64,000 bases of DNA from Pseudomonas sp. efr-133-TYG-5 (GCF_030209175.1 NZ_JARVSM010000002.1:186001-250000), one strand, 5' to 3'; counted from the stretch's first letter, positions 28,278 through 37,856 are shown. The notes: generated from the letters alone by a model not told the origin. Program-made: numbers and translations.

Positions 28278-30488
28278 ATGCGCCCCAAACCACCTGCGAC
28301 CCCCAACGTTCCCAGAATCGACCCGCCTGCACCGCCCACCCATCCCGGCCACCCGCGACCGGAGGGCGACGTACCGGTGATCCATCGACCGCCCGCCGGC
28401 ACGACGACCCAACCGAGCCTTGTGCCGGATCAGGGCTCAACGCGCGGGCCCGAGGTCAGTGTCGATACACCGCGATTCGAGATTTCCGACCTGCCTTCCA
28501 CCGTGCCGCAAAGCGGCACCGGACTGGACGCCTACCTGTTGAGCCAGGCCTTTTTGCGCAATATGCAGGCTGCCGACGCTGACGGTTTGCGCTTCGTCGT
28601 CGGGCGCCGGTTCGTCGATGTCGAAAACGTCGGCACCGTGTATGTGGAATTCGACACTGGCGCCCACGCCTACCGCGTGAAGGATCTCTACAACAAACTG
28701 CCACCGGGGCCGTTGCTGCTGAAGAACGCCGGGGCGTCGACCTGGCGCCTGCATCCCTCGGCCCAGGCGGAAAACCGGGCCGCACAGAAACGGCCGTCAG
28801 CCACGGATCTCCACGACGACTCAGCCGCGGCCGGCAAGCGCCCGACGATTGCGCCCGAGGAGGAATCGAACCGACAACCCTTGCTGGGAACCGTCTACCC
28901 GCTGACCACCTATGCCCGCAGTTACTTCCGCATGCGCCTGAACAGCCCGGCCGATTCCGACGCCAGCCCCCGCTACCTCTATGGCTACGAAAATGACGGC
29001 GGGCGGGTGTTTCTCGATGCACCGCCGGCGGCGTTTGCCAGCGGGCCGAACCATGCCACGACGTGGGACGACCTGAAGTATTACGCCGCTGCCAGGCCCG
29101 GTCCGGACAGCCAGGGCTACTACCGAATCGCGATCAACCGGAGTGCGGACAGCCCGGCACCGGAGATCGTCTACGGCTTTCGCGACCACAACGACTTCCT
29201 GATCAAGGTCGACCCACCCGTCGCCGGTCTCGACGCCCGCCCTGCCCACCTCGCCGGCTGGAGCGATCACGAAATCTGGCAGTTCTATCGCATCCACGGC
29301 GCGGACATCCCGCGCTTTCGCACCGACGCCGACGCGACGGGCAGCCGCCCGCAGTGGGCCAGACCGTTGCAGACCGGCAACCCGCGCAAGGACCTGCTCA
29401 ACGAAGGCCTGCGCTGGCTCTACCCACAGATGAGCCGCCAGCAACGCGCCGCGCACCTGCGCACGTACAACCTGTCACCCGCGCAACACGCGACGTTACG
29501 CCAGGATTTGATCGACAACCCGCGCGCCATGCCGCAGTGGGCCGAGCAGCACAGGTTGCGTTCGCAGAACGGCAACGACCCGACGCGCTTCGACCCGCTG
29601 CTGCAGGAAATCGAACCGCTGTTGCTGCCGCTGCGCAACGGCACACGCACGCTGCGGGGCCTGCACGGCCTCGACAAGTCCGTCACGCGCGAATTCCTCG
29701 ACGCCTTCGTCGCCCGCCTGGGCTATTTGCGCAACAGCTCCAACTGCCTGTACCGCACGGATATTCCTGCCCTGTTCCGGGCCGACGAGCGCACGCTGTT
29801 CGAGTTCGTCAACGACAGCCGGATGCTGCCACGCATGACCCACGCCAGAGGAGGCACCAGCGAGAAGCCGATCAGTGTCACGGTCGGCCTGAACCTGGTC
29901 TGGACCTACGCCGGCAAAGGCACGCGCGCCCCCGACCCGGAACACCTGCGCTACAACAATCAGAAGAACAAGTACCCGGGCAAACGACCGGGCGAACCGG
30001 ACAACGACTCCGGCGAGTCGGATAACGAATGGTCTGATACGTCCGATGTGGAACTGGACGCCGAGCGCAACTACGAGACCATTCGCCACGAGCAGAAGAT
30101 CAACTTCATCTACGTCATCGATACCCGCAACCTGGAGGTGGTGTTGCGCGAAGAGAACATCCTGCTCAACGGCAGCGCGGAAAAGCACGGTGCCAGTTTT
30201 CCCGACGATGAGAACGAAGCGCTGATCTCGGCCTCCCGCCGCGGCATCGACGCCGAACGCCTCTGGCTGCTCGATTCCACCCTCAGCCGCGCGGCGAAAA
30301 TCGAAGACGTCGCCGAGCAGGCCAGTTACTCGACCCGCCGGGAAATCGAAGAGCAGACCCATCGCGGTGACTACAACGAGTCGCGCTATGACGCCTTGAT
30401 CGACGCAGCAGCCAAGGCCGGCAAACCGATTCTGCCGATGCCCAAGGGGCTCGACACTTTCGGCAGCGATATCGTCTGGCCGGAGTGA
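28278..30488 (+). CDS. Putative toxin with cholera-toxin-type ADP-ribosyltransferase domain
   Basis: 736 residues, no signal peptide. The first 65 residues are Pro-rich and disordered. Two similar modules of about 35 residues follow (FRMRLNSPADSDASPRYLYG at about 215, YRIAINRSADSPAPEIVYG at about 284). The C-terminal 250 residues show the R-S-E pattern of cholera/LT-like enzymes: Arg493 in CLYRTD (cholera toxin LYRAD), Ser533 in ISVTV (STS motif), and FIYVIDTRNLEVV then DDENEALISA with Glu645 and Glu647 (cholera toxin IYVIATAPNMF then DEQEVSALGGI). An acidic low-complexity insert lies between the second and third motifs. AAGGA precedes the ATG by nine bases. It would modify a protein using NAD; the target is unknown. 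Confidence 0.62.
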   Translation: MRPKPPATPNVPRIDPPAPPTHPGHPRPEGDVPVIHRPPAGTTTQPSLVPDQGSTRGPEVSVDTPRFEISDLPSTVPQSGTGLDAYLLSQAFLRNMQAADADGLRFVVGRRFVDVENVGTVYVEFDTGAHAYRVKDLYNKLPPGPLLLKNAGASTWRLHPSAQAENRAAQKRPSATDLHDDSAAAGKRPTIAPEEESNRQPLLGTVYPLTTYARSYFRMRLNSPADSDASPRYLYGYENDGGRVFLDAPPAAFASGPNHATTWDDLKYYAAARPGPDSQGYYRIAINRSADSPAPEIVYGFRDHNDFLIKVDPPVAGLDARPAHLAGWSDHEIWQFYRIHGADIPRFRTDADATGSRPQWARPLQTGNPRKDLLNEGLRWLYPQMSRQQRAAHLRTYNLSPAQHATLRQDLIDNPRAMPQWAEQHRLRSQNGNDPTRFDPLLQEIEPLLLPLRNGTRTLRGLHGLDKSVTREFLDAFVARLGYLRNSSNCLYRTDIPALFRADERTLFEFVNDSRMLPRMTHARGGTSEKPISVTVGLNLVWTYAGKGTRAPDPEHLRYNNQKNKYPGKRPGEPDNDSGESDNEWSDTSDVELDAERNYETIRHEQKINFIYVIDTRNLEVVLREENILLNGSAEKHGASFPDDENEALISASRRGIDAERLWLLDSTLSRAAKIEDVAEQASYSTRREIEEQTHRGDYNESRYDALIDAAAKAGKPILPMPKGLDTFGSDIVWPE

Positions 30489-30548
30489 GCGGCTGGAGTG
30501 CGACGATGGCCATGGGCGCGCCGTCGGGCTGAATAATCCGGCTGATCG

Positions 30549-31139
30549 TCAGGCGAACAATTCACCCTGCAATTCGTCGAGCAGCGCCTGGATCGCATCC
30601 AGACGCTGTTGCGGGTCGTCGAGTTGCAGCAGGTCGATCTTGTCCTCTTCGGCGAACGGCAACAGGTAGGCCAGTTGATTGGCCAGTGACTGTTGCCCGA
30701 GCGCTTCGGTGCCCATGTCCAGCGCCTCGACCATCGGGTGCTCGGCGAGGGCCTTGAGCAGCGCCACCAGGTCAGCGTCTTCGTCCTGCAGCGGTTGCTC
30801 GGGCTCGTCGTCGAGCCAGTCGACGTCGGCGACGATCAACTGGTCGCGCTGCACTTGCGTGCGCAGCACATGGAAACGACGCCCGCCCTGCACGCGAATG
30901 CCCAGCAGGCCGTTGTCCTGCTGCTGGAAATCGGTGATCCGCGCTTCGCATCCGACCAGGGCAAAACCCTGTGGCGCGGCGCCGACTTCGCTGCCTTCAA
31001 GGATGCACACCACGCCAAACCCGCCGCCCTGTTTCATGCAGCGGCCGATCATGTCCAGGTAGCGCGCCTCGAAGATCTGCAAATCCAGGTTGCAGCCGGG
31101 AAACAGCACCGTGTTCAGCGGAAAAAGCGGCAGACTCAT
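30549..31139 (-). CDS. LON substrate-binding-domain protein
   Basis: 196-residue stand-alone N-terminal LON domain (MSLPLFPLNTVLFPGCNLDLQIFEARYLDM, GFALVGCEARITDF, RRFHVLRT) without the AAA+ or protease parts. Such proteins are widespread and poorly characterised; a role in substrate binding or in a cereblon-like function is speculative. ATG 31139 is preferred because AAGGA lies seven bases upstream. It follows lrgB by ten bases and is convergent with the toxin operon. Confidence 0.9.
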   Translation of the reverse strand: MSLPLFPLNTVLFPGCNLDLQIFEARYLDMIGRCMKQGGGFGVVCILEGSEVGAAPQGFALVGCEARITDFQQQDNGLLGIRVQGGRRFHVLRTQVQRDQLIVADVDWLDDEPEQPLQDEDADLVALLKALAEHPMVEALDMGTEALGQQSLANQLAYLLPFAEEDKIDLLQLDDPQQRLDAIQALLDELQGELFA

Positions 31140-31149
31140 AGACATTTCC

Positions 31150-31866
31150 TTACACCACCATCGACACCGCCAACGGCAGGAACACCGCCGTGGCCACGCC
31201 CATCAGACTCATCGCCAGCGCCGCGAAAGCGCCGCACTCATCACTTTCCTGCAACGCCACCGAGGTGCCCACCGCGTGTGCCGTCATGCCCAGCGCCATG
31301 CCGCGCGCCTCGGGACTGTGCACACCGAGGCGGGTCAGCAGCGTCGGGCCGAAGATCGCGCCGATCACCCCGGTAATCAATACAAACACCGCAGCCAGCG
31401 CCGCCACGCCACCGATCTGCTCGGCCACCAGCATGGCGATCGGCGAGGTCACCGACTTCGGCGCCATGGTCATCAGGATCATGTGATCGGCGCCAAACCA
31501 CCAGCCCAGCGCCACGCCCATGCCGGTAGCGACCACCCCGCCTATCACCAGCGTAGTAAAAATCGGCCAGAACAATTGGCGAATGCGCCGCAGGTTCAGA
31601 TACAGCGGCACCGCCAGCGCCACCGTCGCCGGCCCCAGCAGGATGCTGAGGATTTCCGTGCTCTTGCGGTACTCGCCGTAGGTCAGGCCGCAGCTGAGGA
31701 GCACACCGATCACCAGCAGCATGGAGACCAGCACCGGTTGCAGGAAGATCCAGCGGGTTTTCTCGAACGCCGCCAGCACCAATTGATAGGCGCCCAGGGT
31801 GATGCCGATGCCGAACAACGGATGGTGGATTACCGAGGCCAGGGCACCTTGCCAGTCAAACAGCAT
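31150..31866 (-). CDS. LrgB/CidB family membrane protein
   Basis: 238-residue protein with seven or more hydrophobic segments. It shows the LrgB signatures LLGPATVALAVPLYLNL, APKSVTSPIAM and GMTAHAVGTSVALQES. Partner of the LrgA-like protein encoded directly upstream (one-base overlap). Members of this family affect autolysis in Staphylococcus and by-product export; some plant and bacterial members transport glycolate or pyruvate. The pseudomonad role is not settled, so no lrg/cid symbol is assigned. Confidence 0.93.
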   Translation of the reverse strand: MLFDWQGALASVIHHPLFGIGITLGAYQLVLAAFEKTRWIFLQPVLVSMLLVIGVLLSCGLTYGEYRKSTEILSILLGPATVALAVPLYLNLRRIRQLFWPIFTTLVIGGVVATGMGVALGWWFGADHMILMTMAPKSVTSPIAMLVAEQIGGVAALAAVFVLITGVIGAIFGPTLLTRLGVHSPEARGMALGMTAHAVGTSVALQESDECGAFAALAMSLMGVATAVFLPLAVSMVV

Positions 31867-32228
31867 CAGGAGTCCTCCGAACGAGGCGCATGGCGCTTGA
31901 CCATGCGTTGCATCAACACGCCAGCGAACGCCATCGACAGGATCAGCGACAACACCAGCGCACCGACGATCGCCCAGAAATCCGCGGCAATCGCCGTGGC
32001 ATACACCATCACGCCCACTGCCGGCGGCACCAGCAGCAACGGCAGATAACGCAGCAGACTGCCGGCGGCGAGGTTCAGCGGCTCCCCGACTTCACCGCGC
32101 AGGATGAGGAACACCAGCAACAGCAGAAGGCCGATGATCGGCCCCGGCAGCACCGGCAACAGCAAATGATTGAGGGCCGTGCCGAGCAATTGAAACAGCA
32201 CCAGCATGGTCAGGCCACGTAGCAACAT
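31866..32228 (-). CDS. LrgA/CidA family holin-like membrane protein
   Basis: 120 residues with four membrane segments. The family core is LFQLLGTALNHLLLPVLPGPIIGLLLL, with LAAGSLLRYLPLLLVPPAVGVMVY. The positively charged tail RMVKRHAPRSEDS is typical. Its stop overlaps the lrgB start, so the two are translationally coupled and work together, presumably as a membrane complex. Confidence 0.93.
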   Translation of the reverse strand: MLLRGLTMLVLFQLLGTALNHLLLPVLPGPIIGLLLLLVFLILRGEVGEPLNLAAGSLLRYLPLLLVPPAVGVMVYATAIAADFWAIVGALVLSLILSMAFAGVLMQRMVKRHAPRSEDS

Positions 32229-32269
32229 CCGACATCTCCGTCTTACTTGCCCACCTGCAAGTCGCCCGC

Positions 32270-32275
32270 ATTATA
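32270..32275 (-). promoter_or_regulatory. -10 element for lrgA-lrgB
   Basis: Perfect TATAAT on the minus strand, 42 bases before the lrgA start. No good -35 was found, so an activator may be needed. Confidence 0.45.
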
Positions 32276-32421
32276 AGCACGCCTGCGCTATGGATCGGCA
32301 TTCGCCAAAAGCATGGTCGGTTGACCGGAGCAAATCGCCATGATGATCTACAGTGGTTCGCAGGGCGGTCCAATCCCCCACCTGAAAAACTATAAAACCG
32401 ATGAACCCAAGGAGAGTCTCA

Positions 32422-32877
32422 ATGCCCTATGTTCCCGTTGCAGAGCTCAAAGATTATGTCGGCAAGGAACTCGGACGTTCCGAATGGCTCACCATCGATC
32501 AGGAGCGCATCAACCTGTTCGCCGAAGCCACCGGGGATTTCCAGTTCATCCACGTCGACCCGGTCAAAGCCGCGCAAACGCCATTTGGCAGCACCATTGC
32601 CCACGGTTTCCTGTCGCTGTCGCTGATCCCGAAACTGATGGAGGACATCCTGGTTCTGCCACAGGGCGTGAAGATGGTGGTCAACTACGGCCTGGACAGT
32701 GTGCGTTTCATCCAGCCGGTCAAGGTCAATTCGAAAGTCCGACTCAAGGTCGACCTGGGCGAAGTGACCGAGAAAAAACCCGGCCAGTGGCTGCTCAAGG
32801 CCACCGCGACGCTTGAGATAGAAGGCTCGGACAAACCGGCCTACATCGCCGAGCCGCTGTCGCTCTGCTTCGTCTAA
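32422..32877 (+). CDS. phaJ4: (R)-specific enoyl-CoA hydratase, MaoC family (PhaJ4 type)
   Basis: 151-residue hot-dog-fold hydratase. The hydratase-2 motif FAEATGDFQFIHVDPVKA with the catalytic Asp and His is followed by TPFGSTIAHGFLSLSL. The sequence and location (next to lrgAB and the MORN gene) match the Pseudomonas PhaJ4, which converts enoyl-CoA from beta-oxidation to (R)-3-hydroxyacyl-CoA for medium-chain polyhydroxyalkanoate synthesis. AAGGAGA lies upstream of ATG 32422; an in-frame ATG at 32401 has no ribosome site. It stands alone. Confidence 0.82.
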   Translation: MPYVPVAELKDYVGKELGRSEWLTIDQERINLFAEATGDFQFIHVDPVKAAQTPFGSTIAHGFLSLSLIPKLMEDILVLPQGVKMVVNYGLDSVRFIQPVKVNSKVRLKVDLGEVTEKKPGQWLLKATATLEIEGSDKPAYIAEPLSLCFV

Positions 32878-32979
32878 GCGTTCCGGATGCGAAGCAGCGC
32901 ACGCTGTTTCGCGTCACCTCTCTATATATGCGACACATAGCTGCGGCATACTCGGTCGCCTAATTGCCCGGATCCCGCT

Positions 32980-34707
32980 ATGCGCTCACTTGCTCCTCTT
33001 GCACCCCTTGCCCTGACCCTGTTGCTTGCCGCTTGCGGCGATGGCGAATCGCTGTTGCCCCCGGATGCGCGCCTGCCCGACGGCGGCCGCTATCGTGGCG
33101 AACTGGTCAACGGCTTGCTGCAAGGCCAGGGCCGCGTCGACTACCCCAACGGCAGCTGGTATGCCGGGCAGTTCGACAAGGGCCAGTGGCATGGCCAGGG
33201 CGAGTGGCACGGCAGCAACGGCGAGGTCTATCGCGGCCAGTTCCAGCAAGGCCTGTTCGACGGCCAGGGCACCCTGACGACCAACGCCGGCAGCTACACG
33301 GGGGGCTTCAAGCTCGGGCGACGCGACGGCGAAGGGACGCTGAAAGAGAACGCCATGACCTACCGTGGCGAGTTCAAGGCCGACCAGTATTCCGGGCTCG
33401 GTCGCCTCGAGCTGGACGACGGCAGCTCCTACCAGGGCCAGTTCGCCCACGGCAAACCCAACGGCGAAGGCCAGCGCGGCGACGCCAGCGGCAACCAGTT
33501 CAGCGGCCACTTCGTCAACGGCCAGCTGGAAGGCAATGGCACCTTCACCAGTGCCGACGGCGATATCTACGTCGGCGGCTTCAAGAACAATCAGCTGCAT
33601 GGCAAGGGGCGCTACGAAAACGCCGACGGTGACGTCTGGCTCGGCCAGTTCAAGGAAGGCGCGCTGACCGGCAAGGGCGAACTGATCGGCGCCGACGGCA
33701 GTCACTACATCGGCAATTTCAGTGACTGGCGCTTCAGTGGCCAGGGCCGCTTGAACCTCGCCGACGGCAGTTTCTACATCGGCCAGTTCGACAGCGACAG
33801 CTACGCCGGGCGCGGCACCCTGGTGCTGACTGACGGCACCGTCCTCAGCGGCACCTGGATCAACGGCCAGCGCGTGCGCGATGCCGACGGCAAGCTGCTG
33901 CCCGACACCCTCGAGCTCGGCCTGCTGGCCCAGGGCCGATTGCTCGACGACGCACTGGCCGCGGTCCCGGCCTCGACCCCGGCGGTCGAGCTGTACACCC
34001 TGACCCTCGGCGGCGACGGCAAGCAAAGCGTGTTCCTGCGTGAATCCGACTACGTTGCCAACATGCTCGCCAGCCGTTTTGGCGCTTACGGCCAGATCCG
34101 CCTGGTCAATCACCGCGATCACCTCGGCGACCGGCCGATGGCCACTCGCGAGAACCTGCGCCGCGCCGCCCAGACCCTGGCCGAACGCAGCGGCCCGGAA
34201 GACCTGCTGTTCATTTACCTGACCAGCCACGGCACCGCCGAACACGAACTGGTGCTCGACCAGCCGCGCATGGAACTGGCCGACCTGCCTGCCGACGAAC
34301 TCGCTGCCGTGCTCGCGCCGCTGAAGAACCGTGACAAGGTGATCGTGATTTCCTCGTGCTATTCCGGCGGTTTCATTCCGGCGCTCAAGGACGAACGCAC
34401 GCTGATCATGACCGCCTCGCGGGCCGACCGGGTGTCCTTCGGCTGTTCGGAAGAAGCCAATTTCACTTACTTCGGCGACGCTCTGTTCGCCCAGGCGCTG
34501 AACCAGACCGACGATCTCGAGCAGGCCTTCAAGCTGGCCAAGGCCACCGTCGCCGAGCGCGAACTGGCGGACAATTTCGAAGCCTCGGAGCCGCAGATCT
34601 GGGCGCCGAAAACCGTGCTTGCGCACTGGCAACTGCTGCGCAAGCAGCAGGCGAGAAAAGCTTTGCAAAGTGCTGCGTTGAACGACGGAGCGACAAAGAG
34701 CAACTAA
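32980..34707 (+). CDS. Lipoprotein with MORN repeats and a C13 (legumain-like) cysteine peptidase domain
   Basis: 575 residues. The lipobox is LLLAACGD (Cys19). About a dozen MORN repeats (residues 38-300; e.g. GRYRGELVNGLLQGQGRVDY, GSWYAGQFDKGQWHGQGEW) form a beta-strand spine. The C-terminal domain (about 340-560) has the clan-CD dyad, His417 in YLTSHGTAEHEL and Cys460 in VIVISSCYSGGF, as in peptidase family C13 (legumain, GPI transamidase). Homologues occur at the same place in pseudomonads. It should sit at the inner leaflet of the outer membrane or the outer leaflet of the inner membrane (Gly at +2 argues for the outer membrane). The substrate is unknown. A Rossmann-fold gene follows after 27 bases. 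Confidence 0.85.
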   Translation: MRSLAPLAPLALTLLLAACGDGESLLPPDARLPDGGRYRGELVNGLLQGQGRVDYPNGSWYAGQFDKGQWHGQGEWHGSNGEVYRGQFQQGLFDGQGTLTTNAGSYTGGFKLGRRDGEGTLKENAMTYRGEFKADQYSGLGRLELDDGSSYQGQFAHGKPNGEGQRGDASGNQFSGHFVNGQLEGNGTFTSADGDIYVGGFKNNQLHGKGRYENADGDVWLGQFKEGALTGKGELIGADGSHYIGNFSDWRFSGQGRLNLADGSFYIGQFDSDSYAGRGTLVLTDGTVLSGTWINGQRVRDADGKLLPDTLELGLLAQGRLLDDALAAVPASTPAVELYTLTLGGDGKQSVFLRESDYVANMLASRFGAYGQIRLVNHRDHLGDRPMATRENLRRAAQTLAERSGPEDLLFIYLTSHGTAEHELVLDQPRMELADLPADELAAVLAPLKNRDKVIVISSCYSGGFIPALKDERTLIMTASRADRVSFGCSEEANFTYFGDALFAQALNQTDDLEQAFKLAKATVAERELADNFEASEPQIWAPKTVLAHWQLLRKQQARKALQSAALNDGATKSN

Positions 34708-34734
34708 GCTGAACAGTATCAAGGGAGAGACACA

Positions 34735-35376
34735 ATGTACTTGACGCCTCAGCACGTATTGCTTGCCGGAGCTACCGGTTTGACCGGTGAACACCTACTC
34801 GACCGTTTGCTCAACGAGCCGACGATTACCCGTGTCCTTGCCCCTTCACGCCGGCCACTGGCCGAGCATCCGCACCTGGAAAACCCGGTCGGCGATCCCC
34901 AGGCATTCCTGCCGCAACTCTCCGGGCGCGTCGATATCGCCTACTGCTGCCTCGGCACCACCATCAAGCAGGCGGGCTCGGAGCAGGCGTTTCGCGCGGT
35001 GGATCTGGACATGGTCGTGGCCTTCGCCAAACGCGCACGGGAAATGGGCGCGCGGCATCTGATCGTGATCAGTGCACTCGGCGCCGATCCGCAATCGTCG
35101 ATTTTCTACAACCGGGTCAAGGGCGAGATGGAACAGGCACTGCGCGCCCAGGACTGGCCGCAGCTGACCATTTGCCGGCCGTCGCTGCTGCTCGGTGATC
35201 GCGCCGAACCGCGCCTTGGCGAGCAACTGGCGGCACCCTTCTCCAAGCTGATTCCCGGCAAATACCGCGGCATCGAAGCCTGTCAGCTGGCCCGCGCCAT
35301 GTGGCGTCTGGCCCTGGAAGAACAGGATGGCGTGCGCATTGTCGAGTCCGACGAATTGCGCAAGCTGGGCAAGTAG
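34735..35376 (+). CDS. NAD(P)-binding Rossmann (short-chain-dehydrogenase-like) protein
   Basis: 213 residues with an N-terminal [19 protein letters not shown] dinucleotide-binding motif, then [18 protein letters not shown] and [14 protein letters not shown], which resemble the atypical SDR family containing the human tumour suppressor HTATIP2/CC3. A catalytic YxxxK-like arrangement is present as YNRVK. It is cytoplasmic. It is probably cotranscribed with the MORN-peptidase gene upstream. The substrate is unknown. Confidence 0.82.
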   Translation: MYLTPQHVLLAGATGLTGEHLLDRLLNEPTITRVLAPSRRPLAEHPHLENPVGDPQAFLPQLSGRVDIAYCCLGTTIKQAGSEQAFRAVDLDMVVAFAKRAREMGARHLIVISALGADPQSSIFYNRVKGEMEQALRAQDWPQLTICRPSLLLGDRAEPRLGEQLAAPFSKLIPGKYRGIEACQLARAMWRLALEEQDGVRIVESDELRKLGK

Positions 35377-35397
35377 TTTTGTGGTGTCTGGGCTGGC

Positions 35398-35492
35398 CTC
35401 TTCGCGGGCAAGCCCGCTCCCACATCAGTCTTCAGCGAACACGGATTCAGCGCACGACTCAATCCCTGTGGCAGCGTGGCTTGCCCGCGAAT
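35398..35492. repeat. REP pair between convergent genes
   Basis: CTCTTCGCGGGCAAGCCCGC-TCCCACA at 35398-35423 and CTGTGGCAGCGTGGCTTGCCCGCGAA at 35466-35491 face each other. The second copy is degenerate. They lie between the Rossmann gene and the yceK-like gene. Confidence 0.8.
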
Positions 35493-35510
35493 GGAGTGCG
35501 CGGCGCTCCC

Positions 35511-35795
35511 CTACAATCCACCAGTCGCCTGAAAACTCACGCCAATCACGGTCAGCACAGACAACGGCAACAGCAGCGTATCGAGCAAGGCGCTGGCCGG
35601 CAGGTCCACCCCCGGATAACTCGGCGCCTCGGCGCCAAAGCGATCCTTCGCGCAGCAGCCGCCATCCATTGCATACAGGTCCAGGCGCGTTCCGGAATAC
35701 ACCACCGGCGCGCCCGGTTTGGCCGCATCCAGCGTGCGCACAGTGGCGCACCCGGCCAGTTGCAGCGCCATCAGCATGACCAGCAGCTTATTCAT
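35511..35795 (-). CDS. YceK/YidQ (DUF1375) family lipoprotein
   Basis: 94 residues. The signal peptide ends in a lipobox [10 protein letters not shown]. The body contains [15 protein letters not shown] and [24 protein letters not shown], the DUF1375 pattern, with a hydrophobic C-terminal segment. Its start overlaps the 3' end of ubiX by eight bases. Function unknown. Confidence 0.88.
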   Translation of the reverse strand: MNKLLVMLMALQLAGCATVRTLDAAKPGAPVVYSGTRLDLYAMDGGCCAKDRFGAEAPSYPGVDLPASALLDTLLLPLSVLTVIGVSFQATGGL

Positions 35796-36435
35796 CGCTG
35801 CTCAAATGATGTTCGCCCCAGCGCGGCAGCATGTCCTGAGGAATGCCCAGCAGGTTGAGAATCCGCGCCACGACGAAATCGATCAGGTCATCGATGGTCT
35901 GTGGCTGGTGATAGAAACCCGGCGAGGCCGGCAGGATGGTCACGCCCATGTTCGACAGCTTGAGCATGTGCTCCAGGTGAATGCTCGAATACGGCGCCTC
36001 GCGCGGCACCAGAATCAACTGCCGACGTTCCTTCAGGGTGACGTCCGCCGCGCGCTCGATCAGATTGTTGCAGGCCCCGGTAGCAATCGCCGACAGCGTG
36101 CCGGTGGAGCACGGCACCACGACCATCGCCGCCGGCGCACCGGAACCGGAAGCCACCGGCGACATCCAGTCTTCCTTGCCGTACACACGAATCTGCCCGG
36201 CAGTGGCGCCGGTGTATTCGGTGAGGAACGCCTGCATCATCTGCGGCTTGGCCGGCAGCGACACGTCAGTCTCGGTGGCCATCACCAATTGCGCAGCCTT
36301 GGAAATCAGGAAGTGCACCTCGCGATCTTCCCGCACCAGGCAATCGAGCAGGCGCAAACCGTACTGCGCGCCGGACGCGCCGGTCATCGCCAGCGTGATG
36401 CGCTCCGGACCGCCGTCCCGGGAAAGAGTGTTCAT
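35788..36435 (-). CDS. ubiX: Flavin prenyltransferase UbiX
   Basis: Makes prenylated FMN, the cofactor of the UbiD decarboxylase in ubiquinone synthesis. The 215 residues start [31 protein letters not shown], with the flavin-binding [14 protein letters not shown] motif. Other features are [28 protein letters not shown] and [25 protein letters not shown], with the catalytic Glu/Arg/Tyr region. ATG 36435 overlaps the mpl stop as ATGA; a longer reading would run antisense-like Arg-rich sequence through mpl and is rejected. Confidence 0.97.
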   Translation of the reverse strand: MNTLSRDGGPERITLAMTGASGAQYGLRLLDCLVREDREVHFLISKAAQLVMATETDVSLPAKPQMMQAFLTEYTGATAGQIRVYGKEDWMSPVASGSGAPAAMVVVPCSTGTLSAIATGACNNLIERAADVTLKERRQLILVPREAPYSSIHLEHMLKLSNMGVTILPASPGFYHQPQTIDDLIDFVVARILNLLGIPQDMLPRWGEHHLSSDE

Positions 36436-37781
36436 TGCAGCGCCTCGGCAAGTTTGCCGTGCAGGCCGCCGAAGCCGCCGTTGCTCATGATCACCACGTG
36501 GGTGCCGGGCTGAGCCTGGCTCTTCACGCGTTCGATGATGCCTTCCAGCGAATCGCTGACGATCGACGGCACCGTGCACAACGCCGCCGTGCCCGCCAGG
36601 TCCCAACCGAGGTTGGCCGGGGCGTACCAGATCACCTGGTCGGCATCGACCACGCTGTCCGGCAGGCCGTCGCGGTGGGCGCCGAGTTTCATCGAGTTGG
36701 AGCGCGGCTCGATGATCGCGATCAGCGGCGCATCGCCGATGCGCTTGCGCAAGCCGTCAAGCGTGGTGGCAATGGCGGTCGGGTGGTGGGCGAAATCGTC
36801 GTAGATGGTGATGCCGCGCACTTCGGCGACTTTCTCCATGCGGCGCTTGACGCTCTTGAACGCACTCAACCCGGCGATTGCCATGGCTGGCACGACGCCA
36901 ACATGCCGCGCCGCAGCCAGTGTGGCCAGGGCATTGGCGACGTTGTGCTGACCGGTCAGCTCCCACTCGACCACACCCTGGGACACGCCCTCGAACATCA
37001 CTTCGAACGCCGAGCCGTCATCTTTCAGCAGCTTGACCTGCCACTGCCCACCGGCACCGGTGGTTTGCACCGGGGTCCAGCAGCCCATCTCGATCACGCG
37101 CTGCAAGGCCGGCTCGGTGGTCGGATGAATCACCAGGCCTTCGCTCGGAATGATGCGTACCAAATGATGGAATTGCCGCTCGATCGCCGGCAGATCCGGA
37201 AAGATGTCCGCATGATCGAACTCAAGGTTGTTGAGGATCGCGGTGCGCGGACGGTAGTGGACGAATTTCGAACGCTTGTCGAAGAACGCGCTGTCGTACT
37301 CGTCGGCCTCGATCACGAAGAACGGCGTGTCGCCCAGGCGCGCCGACACCGAGAAGTTCTGCGGCACGCCGCCGATCAGGAAGCCCGGGCTCATGCCGGC
37401 GTGCTCCAGCACCCAGGCGAGCATGCTGCTGGTGGTGGTCTTGCCGTGCGTACCGGCGACCGCCAGGACCCAGCGACCTTGCAGCACGTGGTCGGCCAGC
37501 CACTGCGGGCCGGAAACGTACGGCAGGCCTTTGTTCAGCACATATTCCACCGCCGGGTTGCCGCGCGACATGGCGTTGCCGATCACCACCAGATCCGGTG
37601 CCGGATCGAGCTGCGCCGGATCGTAGCCCTGCGTCAGCGCAATGCCCTGCGCTTCCAGCTGAGTGCTCATCGGCGGATAGACGTTAGCGTCGGAGCCGGT
37701 CACGTGATGGCCCAGCTCTTTGGCCAACACCGCCATCGAGCCCATGAAAGTCCCGCAGATACCCAGAATATGAATGTGCAT
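36432..37781 (-). CDS. mpl: UDP-N-acetylmuramate:L-Ala-gamma-D-Glu-meso-Dap ligase
   Basis: Cytoplasmic Mur-ligase that re-attaches recycled murein tripeptide to UDP-MurNAc. The 449 residues start [25 protein letters not shown]. The ATP loop is [28 protein letters not shown] and [19 protein letters not shown] are family signatures. It is coupled to ubiX by an ATGA overlap, a conserved Pseudomonas pairing. Confidence 0.97.
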   Translation of the reverse strand: MHIHILGICGTFMGSMAVLAKELGHHVTGSDANVYPPMSTQLEAQGIALTQGYDPAQLDPAPDLVVIGNAMSRGNPAVEYVLNKGLPYVSGPQWLADHVLQGRWVLAVAGTHGKTTTSSMLAWVLEHAGMSPGFLIGGVPQNFSVSARLGDTPFFVIEADEYDSAFFDKRSKFVHYRPRTAILNNLEFDHADIFPDLPAIERQFHHLVRIIPSEGLVIHPTTEPALQRVIEMGCWTPVQTTGAGGQWQVKLLKDDGSAFEVMFEGVSQGVVEWELTGQHNVANALATLAAARHVGVVPAMAIAGLSAFKSVKRRMEKVAEVRGITIYDDFAHHPTAIATTLDGLRKRIGDAPLIAIIEPRSNSMKLGAHRDGLPDSVVDADQVIWYAPANLGWDLAGTAALCTVPSIVSDSLEGIIERVKSQAQPGTHVVIMSNGGFGGLHGKLAEALQ

Positions 37782-37856
37782 AGTCGACCTCGTAAAACAT
37801 GGCCGCAGGTTAGCGTAGGGAGGGGGAAATCGCACTCTTTAGCTGATCATCCGACA

